Positions 12,501 to 23,500 of a DNA stretch of 64,000 nucleotides are shown in pieces (positions within the stretch are counted from its first letter, which is position 1; every line of letters begins with the position of its first letter). Origin of the DNA: Apteryx mantelli (Eukaryota > Chordata > Aves > Apterygiformes > Apterygidae); assembly GCF_036417845.1 (NCBI RefSeq), contig NC_089978.1:124154183-124218182 (forward strand), given 5' to 3'. The notes under the pieces are model-generated. The model searched no databases. It was given only the letters and a program-made list of their open reading frames with translations, and was not told the origin of the DNA. The translations under genes were made by a program, and so were the position numbers.

Positions 12501-14530
12501 CACCCCTGGGGCAGATGATGGCAAACACAACACGGTTTGAGAAAGGCGGCATCTGATTTAATCAACACACAAAATTTTAAACAAACAGCTAGTGCTAGGA
12601 ATTTAGCTGAGGAGCAGTTTTACCAGGGGGCCACGGGTCCAGCCATCAGCAGTGGTGTGGCCTGGCCGAAACTAGCCCCACAACGGGCGCAGCACCCCGC
12701 GGCTGCTTCCCGGTGCTTGGGGCGACACCGGGGTGCTCCTGCGCTGGCAGGAAGCATGGCCCATGCATGCTGGGTCTGCTATTGCCACCTTGTCAGAAGA
12801 ATTGTTACCAGTATTGCTGAGAAGCTGGCATAAACTGCAGCAAGGAACCTGGTCAGTTCACTGAAACCCCTTTGGGAATAAAATGAATACATTACACAAG
12901 GGTAAGCAGACCCTACAGCAAGAAATTACTCAAGGGAATTCCAGCATTTTGGCTGGATTTTTCTTCTTGAATAAAGATAGAAACTAAATAATGGGAGATC
13001 GCTTGTTTACTAAAATACCCAGACAAATATTTCAGGTCAGAAAGGTCAAACTAAGAAGCTACTGAGCAGCTGACGGCTCAACTATCTGCCAAATCAAACA
13101 ACTCATTGGAAGGAGCTAAAACAGACAATATTTCTAAATAACAATGCATCTGGTGGAAATACTCTGTTTAAATTAAACCTATTATAGATAACCTGATCGT
13201 TCCATTGAAGCTGGCTGGAGGAATCACCATGATTCGCACAGACACATTCCCATTTGTATTTTTCTGACCGGTTCTTGGAGTGGCCTGGCTGGAAGGACAC
13301 TTTCAGCTATACGATTAATGCCATAGTTTTGCTGGCAAGGCATGGTCAGGCCCTTGCTGTTCCTCAGATTGGGCTGCTCGGTTGATGGACAGGCCATGCG
13401 CTCCCGGCGCCAGCGGGATCCTGGACTCCTGTGCCTGCCAGCGCCATCCCAGGCACAGCCACCTGCTGCAGCCCTCCTGTGGGACGAACTGGGAGGTGAT
13501 TCAGCAGCCAATGGGTGAAATTTGGTGTCTGGGCTGTGGACTGGCCTGAGGGCTGAGGCTGTGGCTCAACTGCTACCAAAATCTCTATCCATGCTGCTAT
13601 GGTGGGTCCTAAGTCATCAGCCCCAGCAGATTGGGAATATGTTTTAAATGACAATATTTGTGTTACATGCACGCTGGTTTGGTGTTTCCTTAAACAAGGC
13701 TAACCTGCTGTGGTGACTGCTATTTATTTATTACTCTATCAAAGCCACCCTGAAAACCATACTGAGAAACCCACACTCAAAACCCTTTTCAAAAAAGTAT
13801 CTGCAGATTTTTTTCAATGTTTTGTTAGACAGCACACTGCCAGCTGCAGTACTTAATAATGTACCAACCACCAAAAAAGAGAAATGCACACCATTAGGAC
13901 TTCTAAAGCTTTTCAGTTCACATTTAATTCTGTATCTAACAGACTAAGCTATCCTTTCAGTTCTCCTGATATTAACCCATGAAAATAAACACACTTCAAT
14001 GAAGTTGCTCTGTATCTACAGCAGCTCAAATTTCACCTTTATGTCTTAATTTTAGTGCTATAAATTATTAACATCAGGAAAGTGAGAAGTAAGAAAAAAT
14101 AGGACTTGTGTCCTCTGAAGGAATGGCCGGCACCAAATGTTTTCTCACTGACCCTGGTCTTCTCCCAGGAAAGGCGTTCAGTGCTTTGATCTCCCATTTG
14201 GAGCATGAAGCACCAGCAGATCAGGTGAAAACCCAACCCGCCCCGGCCCACAATACATCCGTAGGAGGAAACTGGGTACCAGCCATTTGCGGTTACTCTG
14301 GGAGAAATGGAGGCAGCAAGCCTAGCTGTTAAGCTCCTGACATGCTCACATCCATCACCACATATGTAGGGAAGGTATGAAGTCATCTGGGGGCTCTAAA
14401 CAAGTAGATATAGAAAAGGATGGAGCACGTCCTCAAAACATGAGTGTCACCCCCCGACCAGGATTGAGATGGACAATATTACTGCCAGAGCCAGGGCAGC
14501 AATACACAGGATCTAACCCTTCACATTGCC

Positions 14531-14574
14531 GTGTGTGTGTGTGTGTGTGTGTGTGTGCACGCGTGTGTGCATGT
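14531..14574. repeat. (GT)n microsatellite
   Basis: Thirteen uninterrupted GT units (14531-14557) followed by a degraded CACGCGTGTGTGCATGT tail. Confidence 0.95.
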
Positions 14575-14816
14575 ACGGGCGGGAGCATGGCTGGTTTGAA
14601 ACTCCCTACCAAAGAACATGCTCGACTCTAGGGAAAATACAAAGAAAAAAGCTCTGTTTTTCCCAACTCCAGAGAAGAGCAATTATTAAAAGCACTGGTA
14701 ATTAAGACTCTGCTCTGAACAGTCAAAATTTCTTTGACAGCCTCTTAAAAAAACCCCACCCTCACATTAACTAAGATCTGCCTGTAGCAGCTGAGACTGT
14801 ATTATTATTCCTTGGA

Positions 14817-14840
14817 ACAGACTGACAGACTGACAGACTG
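14817..14840. repeat. Three perfect copies of an 8-bp tandem unit
   Basis: ACAGACTG is repeated three times without change. No function is apparent. Confidence 0.9.
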
Positions 14841-17800
14841 TGGTGGACCTCTCAGTGCTTTGCTTCCCAGACTACAGCTTTCTTGGAAATCTTATTTTGG
14901 GATAATCCACTTTCAAGGGACTCTGACACCTCTCTTTTCCTCCAGTCCTCCTGGTACCCCTCTGTCTGGGCTCTTCCACCTGCTTTGTTAGGCTGGAAAT
15001 CCCAGAGCGGTGCTCCTGTACCACACGGGACACACTCAGCACCCATGCAGGGTCTTTGGAAAACTGGTCGTTTAAATCTTTAGTGGTAATTCTTCACAAC
15101 TGCCACTTTGCAGAGAAGGAATTAAATGTTTGTCTTTAGTAATGGCTCAAAAACAGAGGACTACAATTTCAAAACCAAGTAACCCAGCTTATGTCTCCTT
15201 CTTCCTTCTTTTCCTCTGCAATATGGAAAAAAAAGACATAATCAGAACCCTGATGGCAAGGTTTGTTCTCTCATGCTGTGAACCTTGTGCTATCAGTGAT
15301 TATCCTATGAAGAGTCAAAAGTCTGAAAGACACAGATAAGAATTCAAAACATTGAATAGCTACGATGTTCTTAAATATTTTGACTTTTTTAAAATATGTA
15401 TCAGTCCTGTAAATGAAAGAGGGTTTTTTTAAAGATGGGCATTAGAAACAAGATGTATGTGCAGGATACAGACAATGTAGAACAGGGGTGATTTGCCTCT
15501 GTGCGTAACGTGCCTCTTCATTAAATGTCCTGAAAATCCACCATAGTTAAATCACACTTAGAAACTGAAAGTAGCAAAAGCAAAGTACATTTGCAGAGCT
15601 GCATACACCCCTGCTGCTCATAACTGCTGGAGACGCTCAGAGAAAAGCCTCTTTCCTAAGGCAACGCAGGCCCAACATCCGAGACCCGCTTCTTGCGCCC
15701 ATTCGCACAGCGTGAGCCAGCAGCGCCTGCGCCAGCAGCCACAAACCGGGGCACCAGCACTAAAACTTTGGTTGCTTTGCCGTCCTGTAGCACAAGCGTA
15801 ATTAGGTATAGTCGGCACGGGAAGGTCACGTCTGGGGGATGTTCTCTTGCCGCAGGCCCAGCTGGTGGGCACCTGCTTTGCTTCCTCTTTCTGCAGCTGC
15901 TGCTGCACAGAAAAGGATAAAAGGGTGTGTAGGGAGGAGGGTACAGGTCTGGATTAACTGCCTGTGCCCCGGGAAGCAGAACAGAGCGGCTCTGCGCCTC
16001 ACAGGTGCTCAGGGACTGCCAAAAAACAGGCTTGCAAGTGCTTTCAGAAATGCCAGTGTTTGTTTTTTCAGTAAGCTTAGCCAAAGTCCCCCATAAAACA
16101 GACGTGTCCCCACTCACTGGGCTTCAGGATAGCTGTTTTGCTTCTCCCTTTATGGGAGATGGGGTCTCATTGCCAGCTGATTGATAGCCTTTAAAGCAGA
16201 GATGTTTCACCTGTAGATAGGATTTGTTGCTGTAGTTTTTGCTTTCTCTTCCTGTTCTGTCAGCATGGTTTAGCCCACACTCATGTCTAAGCCTGCCCCT
16301 ACCAAAACCAAAATCATCATCATGCAGATGCTGGAGAAAGCATGGTAAATCTGCTTTGTGGGGTTTGCCCACTTTTCCTTGACAAAAAAACCAGAAACGC
16401 TGCCTGAATTCTCTCTTTCCACTTGGGAAGGTGCTGGCACTTGTTAAAATGGGCTGAAGCTGATATATTACAGGGACTTCTCCTGCCTTCCTGGGCATAA
16501 AGGATCTCCTGGGATCTCCCTTCTTTTCGTCTTGTTGGCTATGTTACGGTCTCTGGATGAGCACTTCCAAAAGGAAAGAAAACTTGCATTTCCATTATTC
16601 TCTTTCTCTTCGGTGAGAACCGTCTTCCTTCCTCCATTACGCCACACCGTCAGAGAGGAAATCCCTTTTCCTCTTCCCCCTGTGTTTAGAAAACTGCCCT
16701 GAAGAACTCTCAAGAGATGCAGGAGGAAATTCATCCGTATGTGGAGGATACAAGTATCATACCATTCACACATGAATGTGTTTTTAAGTCTTAACAGGAA
16801 AAAAATATATCCCTGACGTAGCCTAGAACAGATTTTGCAGCAGAAAATCCTCTCTAGGATGTGGTGATCAGATGAACAAATAAGATCTAGTCTCAGGGTC
16901 TTGATTATAGCTTGTAAAAGTAGAGATTTCCCCTCCAAAAGGATTGCTGGTACTTAGAATATTTGTACTTGATTTCCCCTTCCCCAATTATATCTGAATA
17001 AAAGGGAATTTCTGAAGGTTTCCTGGCAAATTTTCTTTCCTAAATGTCCCTTGTATTTAATTTTACTGCAGAGAAACCCTTTGTTTGCTGCCACAGTTCA
17101 AACTGTGGGCAAATGTGCCAATGTGGGCAAAATCAGACTGACTAAAACTTCTCATCATCTCTTCTCGTCTTTTTTGTGCTGGTGAGAAAGAAACTTCTCA
17201 TCTTTGGGAAGTCACAAGGCAGTTTGGCTCTGCGATAAGGAACAGCTGCCCTCAATGCTTTCAGAAATAAAAATGGAAATTTTTCCGCTATTACGTCTCA
17301 TGATGTGCCATCAGGAGAAAGGCACACCAGAGAGCAACCATTTATAGTATAAAAAAATCAAAAAAAAAATTCAGAGTGAGATATTTTAGTGGCAAAATCT
17401 ATTTTCATTTTGCTAAGGAGAAATTAAAAACAGGAAAAGGTGGAGCATTTTGGCTGAGATTTTTTACTTTTCTGAGCATTGCTGACACTTGAGTCATTAG
17501 CCTCCCTGAGTATCTGCAGCAGCCCTTCTTTTCTTACATCTAACTTACACTGGCCAAAAGCATGTCTCAGATCCAATCTGGGCTATGGAAAAAAAAGAAG
17601 GAGTACCATCAGTCATAAATATGCCATACCATAGCATTTTAAGAAGGAAAACTACATAATATATACACATACAGATAATGCAGGATACTTTCTAATTCAG
17701 GTTTTACTCCAGCACTCACGAGTTGCTGAATTTGGTATAGTTATTGTGCGCTGTTCTCGTGCCCAAAGCCTCCTGGGTGCAGTGGCACTTGCTAAACCAT

Positions 17801-19991
17801 GAAGGTGGAGCTGGTGGTCCCCCGTGCCTTAGCGGTATATGAAGAGGTAACAGCTGAGACACAAAATCACACTCCCTCCTGGCAGTGCTGGCTTCAGCAC
17901 CCCAAAGAGGTCTACTGCACGCCCAACACACAAGCCACGCAGATGTATGGCACCTTTTCATCCAGTCCACTATGCCAGCTTTAAAGCAAGCTGGATTTCT
18001 GCCACTTTGGGGTGAGCTGATGGGGATCGGTCCTGCGACACTTTCCACCAGCATGGAATGGTCGCTGATCCTGCGCGAGACACTTTTCCTGGCGCTGGGT
18101 CCTTGCAGGGCTCGGGATGGGACCTGCCACTGCGGGACCCGGGACACAGGCAGGTGCTGGCTCCCGCATGAAAGCCCTGCCGGCACTCAGAGCCCGGGCT
18201 TTGCTGCTGTCCGCCCACGACGAACATTTGTTGGTGGCAAGTGCAAATAAGGCCAGATCCTGGCGCATGCAATTGAGGATTTATGACCATTATTTCAGAT
18301 GCTTAAGTTCCACTGCTGTGAAATGCAAGCCAGTTTTCATTCTTGTTTTCCTCCCACAACAGAGCAGATACAGTAAGATGAAGCCAGGCATTTCCTGAAT
18401 GCGATGCTCGTATTCATCTTCTCTGTTGACTTCCAAACAAATTGAGTAACCTTCTATACACCTTTATTAATTGGAAAAAAAGATTTGTTTCCTAGCAGAA
18501 GGCAAACTGATGGTAGAGAACCAAACTGAAGGGTTGTACTGTCCAGACAGTAATAATATATTCCTGCTTTTAAACTAGTAAACTACAGCTTGAAAATGAG
18601 CAGAAAAGGATTTTTGACTTTCTGAGCACTTTGATTACAACCAAACAAAATGAAGATGTGCTCCCCCCCCGCTGTAACCCTATTCCAAATACTTACTGCT
18701 TTTAGAGGAAGAGAAATAACATCAAATTAAAATACAGTGACTGGGTGTGCTATGGTTTCAGGGAAAGACCGTGTTTTTTGTGAGAGGAGAACAGGAGGTG
18801 AGCAGAGAGGGTGCATGCAGGAAGGCTTGAGGGAGGTTTGACCTCTGCCTAGTCGCTAGCAGCTGTGGCAGACACATAAACCTGTGTGACATTGAAGTGC
18901 TGTGTGTCCTTCTTCTGCCAAACCAGGGATTTGTCTCCTTGTTGGAAACCATGTCCTCTTTCTTTCATTTTGAAGTCTCTCCCACTCAGATCAAACACAC
19001 TCGGTTCTTCTGTCTATGCACACCTTTGAAATGATCAAGTATTTTTCCTTGTCAAAGTACAAGAAAAAATGTTTAAGAAGTTAAATGTCAGCTGCCTTCC
19101 CCAAAAAGTAGCAAGTAGCAATATATTGCCTTGATTTTAAGTGGAGAAAAATTGGCCAAGGATTTGCAACTCCTATCCAAGTCACAGGCAATATTTGCTC
19201 AGAACTGAAGTTAATGCAAGAGTGGGTGTTAAAAACCTCAGTCTCATTGTCTCCTGCCCTTTTGCTGTTTCCTCCATCCAGTGCTGTCCCATCTCACCTT
19301 GGCCATATGCATTTGCGCAGATCTGCTGCAGGATGCAAATGTAAACCATGTCCCCCAGCTTGCACATGTGATGGTGGGGCCATGTTTCGGGCTCTTTTTC
19401 ACCTCCACCTACCTACCCAGACCATTGATCATTCAAATATAGCCAGGTGTCTTGGTGACGGTGGAGGCGGCAGCTCGCTCCTCCTTGCTGCTGGCTCACG
19501 GAGCGATTTGGGCTGCGTGATGGGCGGGAAGAAAATAAGGGGCCTCGCAGGGACCCTTGTCTTTGGTCGGCTCGCATGGCCAATGCAGAGAGCTCCATTT
19601 TGGATGACTTTGTGCTTTCTGGGCGGACAGAGTGGGGCTGCACAAAACGCAGAGCTTGAACACGCCAAAAGCCTTTGCGCGTCCCCTGCACCCACCACCC
19701 AACAGCAAGACATCTCAGGGCAGAAACTTTCCTTTTATTTTTTTCCTCAGCTGATGTGGGTTGGAAACAGCCCTCACGCACCCACCCCACGTGGGCAACA
19801 TGCTTTGCAGCACATGATAGCAGAGCCACGCTTAGCCAAGGGGCTGAACAAGGCTGTACCACGGCAGAATTGCAAAAAAGACTGTTATGTTCACAAATGC
19901 CTCTGTTTAGAGTGGCATGAGTTTCCAGTGAGTAATTTGGGTATTTTAAGTGGGTAGTGAATACAGACTGAGGTTTTTTTAGCTGTCTTGC

Positions 19992-20026
19992 TGTGTGTGT
20001 GTATGTCTCTGTATGTATGTGTGTGA
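19992..20026. repeat. TG/TATG-rich simple repeat
   Basis: TGTGTGTGTG and GTATGTATGTGTGTG units with interruptions, about 35 bp. Confidence 0.85.
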
Positions 20027-20183
20027 TACATGCACATATGCTCACACAAAACCCATGAAAATAGATGGTCAAAATCGAGGCGAAAATTGCATTCGGCTTA
20101 AAAATGAGGTTCCTTGCTGCTTTTTGGAAACCTTTGCTTCACTGCAAGAGTCACCATTTCAAACTGTGCTTCTGTGAGTAACT

Positions 20184-20206
20184 GGGGGCGGGGGGGGGGG
20201 AGGGGG
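20184..20206. repeat. G-rich run
   Basis: Five G, C, eleven G, A, five G in succession on the plus strand. It could form a G-quadruplex-like structure by run slippage. It lies just upstream of the CpG-rich patch at 20300. Confidence 0.9.
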
Positions 20207-20299
20207 AGCACCAAAAAACTGCGTTGCCTGACGAAGGCTGTGTTTTCAGCAGTCTCCCTGATGCCAAGGCTGTCTGTTTATCACAAAATTAACCCGCAG

Positions 20300-20590
20300 G
20301 CAGCTTCGCCCTCCACTGCGGTGCCTGAAGAAGAGCCGGGGCCCCCGCGGCAGGCACAGCTCGGCTGTTGGGGCAGGGCACCGCCCCGCCCCGCCCTGCC
20401 CCAACGGCTGCAGCCGGTTCAATCTGCCTGGGACCAGCCCTGCAGCCTCCTGCCTCAGGGCGAAGGCACCGCCCTGCTGGGGCACCGGCGCTGCCAAGGA
20501 GCCCCACGCTGCTGGGGACAGCGAGGGCACCTGCTGCTGCGGCCACCACCGTCCCTCCGCCGTGGTTTCTGGTGGCAGTGAAAAAGGGTG
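20300..20590. promoter_or_regulatory. CpG-rich patch (small CpG-island-like segment)
   Basis: About 290 bp with a strikingly high G+C content and many CpG dinucleotides (CCCGCGG, CACCGGCG, three CCGCCC units resembling GC-box/SP1 sites), sharply set off from AT-rich flanks. No gene start is recognisable on either side. It could be an orphan CpG island, a distal promoter of a non-coding RNA, or a segment driven GC-rich by biased gene conversion, which is common in bird genomes. Confidence 0.45.
20367..20405. repeat. GC-rich 13-bp inverted repeat
   Basis: GTTGGGGCAGGGC (20367-20379) and GCCCTGCCCCAAC (20393-20405) are perfectly complementary around a 13-nt loop of CCGCC units. With two G:U pairs the stem extends five more base pairs outward (20362-20366 with 20406-20410). 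It lies inside the GC-rich patch described separately. Confidence 0.8.
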
Positions 20591-20599
20591 CTGCGTGAA

Positions 20600-23500
20600 A
20601 TCAATAGCCTTGACATAGTTAGCTGTGCCTGTATGGTTTCTTCATGCCCTTAGAGATGGTGAGGGAGCAGGGATACGACTGCCCGTGGTTGCAGTTGTCC
20701 CTTTCTAACGCCCCTTCCTCTTCGGTAGGAAACACTAGATTTTTGTCTTGGGTGCTTCAGCCCTGCCTTGACAAAAAGCTCGGCTTTGGAGAGGTGACAG
20801 CAGCTGGAAAGCTCTTCCCAGACTAAGGCGCAGCTGCGACTGCCCCTTTTGGCCTTCCACTGACATTTAATCCCCCTTAATGGATAATTAAGAAGCACAC
20901 CACTTGGCTTCAAAACATACAATATACTTTATTGCCTGCTAGATAATCAAAGTGAGGAGTAAACACCATAGCTGGAAAAAGCAGAAAAGGACCAGGAGAA
21001 GGAGAAGAATATCCAGTCACCAAACAAGTTATCAGGCAATAAACCATACACAATATAAATAATCTGTTTCCCAAACATCTAAATCTTTATTTTGCTAATG
21101 GCCATTATATGGTAATTATCAGTAGTAAAATCTCTGGATTTCATTTTCTACACAGCATTAGTAGTAAGAAATATATAAGGGACTCTGCAGAAAGCAATAC
21201 AAAGGAGTTATATACACAGGCACCTTCTGTGGAGCAAGAACAGAACCTCATCTAATAAGGAAGGGCTATCTACAAAACAGAAGACCATGGTAATACAATA
21301 TTAGCTCAGACTTAGTTTAGCTGCAGCCTTTCCATAAGGTAGGCTAGCCAACTTATGTATACATATATATTTTAATATAGATATATATAGAGATTTATTA
21401 TTTAAAAATAATGTGAACTACCTGTAGTTCCTAGACTAATTTTAAAGAGGCAGTGTACCTTTCCGAAGCTTCATTTCAGGAAGTATCTTAAAAATGGTAT
21501 ATAAAAGACTAGCAGACCCAAGCTCACGTATCAGCTTCCAATATCTTCCCTGGAAATTTTTTTCTAATGCTATAGTTGCCATCCACATTGACAGCAATGC
21601 CTTTAGTCATCTGGATTGCTATTTATGTTGCTGTAATTGCTACCACTAAGTTTACTTGATTATAGTGTTAGTAATTGTTGATTATAAATAGCAATAATGC
21701 TGCAATACACTGTCAAAGCCTGACCGCATTATGAAGATCTAGTCTGTACGTGCATGCAGAGTTTTGTTGTTTAAGCTAAGAGTATATTTCTCATTCAAAG
21801 TGCTTCCCCTGTCAAAAAAAACACATTCTTCAAACCATGTCAAAAGGGCTACTCTTTCTAAAGAAAATGTAATACCTCACCAAAAACTCAGCAGTCCTTC
21901 ACGCAGCAGCAGTCATATTGTATTTTTAGGGCATAACCCTTCCCTCTCCCACAGTTAGTGTTCTGAGGGCCACTAATTATGAAGGATTGTGAATAATTAA
22001 AACCAACTTTCTATTTGAGGAAATGCTTTTAACACATTTTGGGCCAGACATTCAGCTGGGGTATTTCAAACGCCACTGCTGATACCGGGGAGGCAGCCCA
22101 GCGCTGCCAGCTGATGCCACCTGAGACGCAAGCCCAAGCTGCCGAGCAGAGAATCCAAAAGGGTGCTCGGCTGCTTGCTGGGGAAATAGGTAGGACTTGG
22201 CAAACCCAAGGGTGCCTTTTGTGCCATCTGTCTCTAGTCCACTTGCTGTTTGGATGCTGGGATCCATTCACAAAGACAAAGCATGAGCATACACATGTAA
22301 ATAGGAAGCAACACTTCTGATGGGATTTTCTATTAAAAACAGCAACTGAGGGACAAAGCCCCTTTTGTAAGTGGTGTTAATTTTGCTCTCAGCACAACCC
22401 TGTCCAGGCTTGTTGCTCATGAAGTGCTAAATCAATTTTTGTTCATGAAGTATATGTCGCTTAACACACTCCCTGCCTGAAGTGTTTATGAAAGCCTCTT
22501 CCCAAATCAGTGATGACATCCTGATACTTAATTGCTCTACTTTATGCACCTCCATGACGGTGGGGAGCCAGATTTACATGAAGTACAACTTGCAAGTGGC
22601 TCAGATCCAGGAAAGACTTGAAATACAGCAGTGCTATCAGGGCAAGCACTGGGGTCTCAGCTTGTGGTCTGAATTATGCAGGACTGCCACTGAACCACAG
22701 AGCTGGGTTGAGACCTGTGTCACTCAGGTCTTGTGTAGGGCCTGGAGCTGCAGGGGGTCTCTGGTGCAGAGACTACTACCTGGCAGCCGGCGAGGACATG
22801 CTGCCCAAGTGCAATGAGCATCCTTTGCTAGAGCCATCTCTGATGGAAAAAGCCAGCAGTAGATACCCAAGGACTGTTGAGATTTCTTCTCCCCCTCCTT
22901 TTTCCTGCTCACTCAGGAAATTTCTTACACCAAGATGGGAAGGGGGGGGGGTGGGGAACAGACATTTTTGGCTTTTGCTGTGTTTTCACACTCGACCAGG
23001 TATCCTCCACAGCCTGCAATGTTTCCTTGCAACACATGTGCCAAGCCACGAACGGGCCTGAGTGACTTGGCACACATCTACTGGCAAGAGGGACCGCTCT
23101 GTTCCCCTTGGACCCCTGCCTGGCACAGGCTGCTGCACAGAAACAACCTCAAATACAAGCACCCACATCTGACCAGAAGCATACAACACAGAAGCCATCT
23201 TTTGAGTATAACACAAACATCCTTCGATAAAAGTATAGCAATAAATAAACCGTTTCCCATAATAAGCTTGACATGTTGATAGGGTAACTTAAAAATATGT
23301 CTTTCTTTAAAAAGACATCCTGACAGAATAAGATGTATTTGCAGTATTCCAGAATGAGATATGGGCTGCATTTGTAAACATACCTATCATTAAACTTAGC
23401 GCTGTACCAGGCAAACATATCCTTGCTGAACTCAGCAGTTGCTTCTGCCTCTGCTTACAAAACAGTAGAGCTAGAAATTTTCAGTGCTTCTAAAGTCACT

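Larger units (their letters stand above)
12501..20299. other. Intergenic sequence with scattered GC-rich patches
   Basis: Local GC-rich, CpG-containing patches occur near 12650-12760, 13370-13480, 15690-15860, 18010-18230 and 19440-19690, separated by AT-rich DNA. Because stop codons are rare in GC-rich DNA, these patches produce long open frames on both strands. None shows a domain, splice pattern or family that I recognise. Confidence 0.5.

Noticed and set aside
14817..14840. CRISPR-like direct repeats
   Set aside because: An 8-bp unit repeated three times without spacers is a simple tandem repeat.
15656..16117. 153-codon minus frame with overlapping plus frames
   Set aside because: Lies in a GC-rich patch where stops are rare; no coding signature.
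17716..18290. Cluster of overlapping frames up to 156 codons on both strands
   Set aside because: Several mutually exclusive frames open at once, typical of GC-rich non-coding DNA.
1..20000. Exons of CD47, the expected convergent neighbour in mammals
   Set aside because: I could not recognise any CD47 coding segment; in mammals the gap to BBX is very large, so the gene is probably outside the window.
20367..20405. Rho-independent terminator reading of the GC hairpin
   Set aside because: The window is vertebrate DNA and no T run follows; bacterial terminators do not apply.
22618..23061. 147-codon plus frame
   Set aside because: No homology recognised; interrupted by a G homopolymer region and low-complexity sequence.
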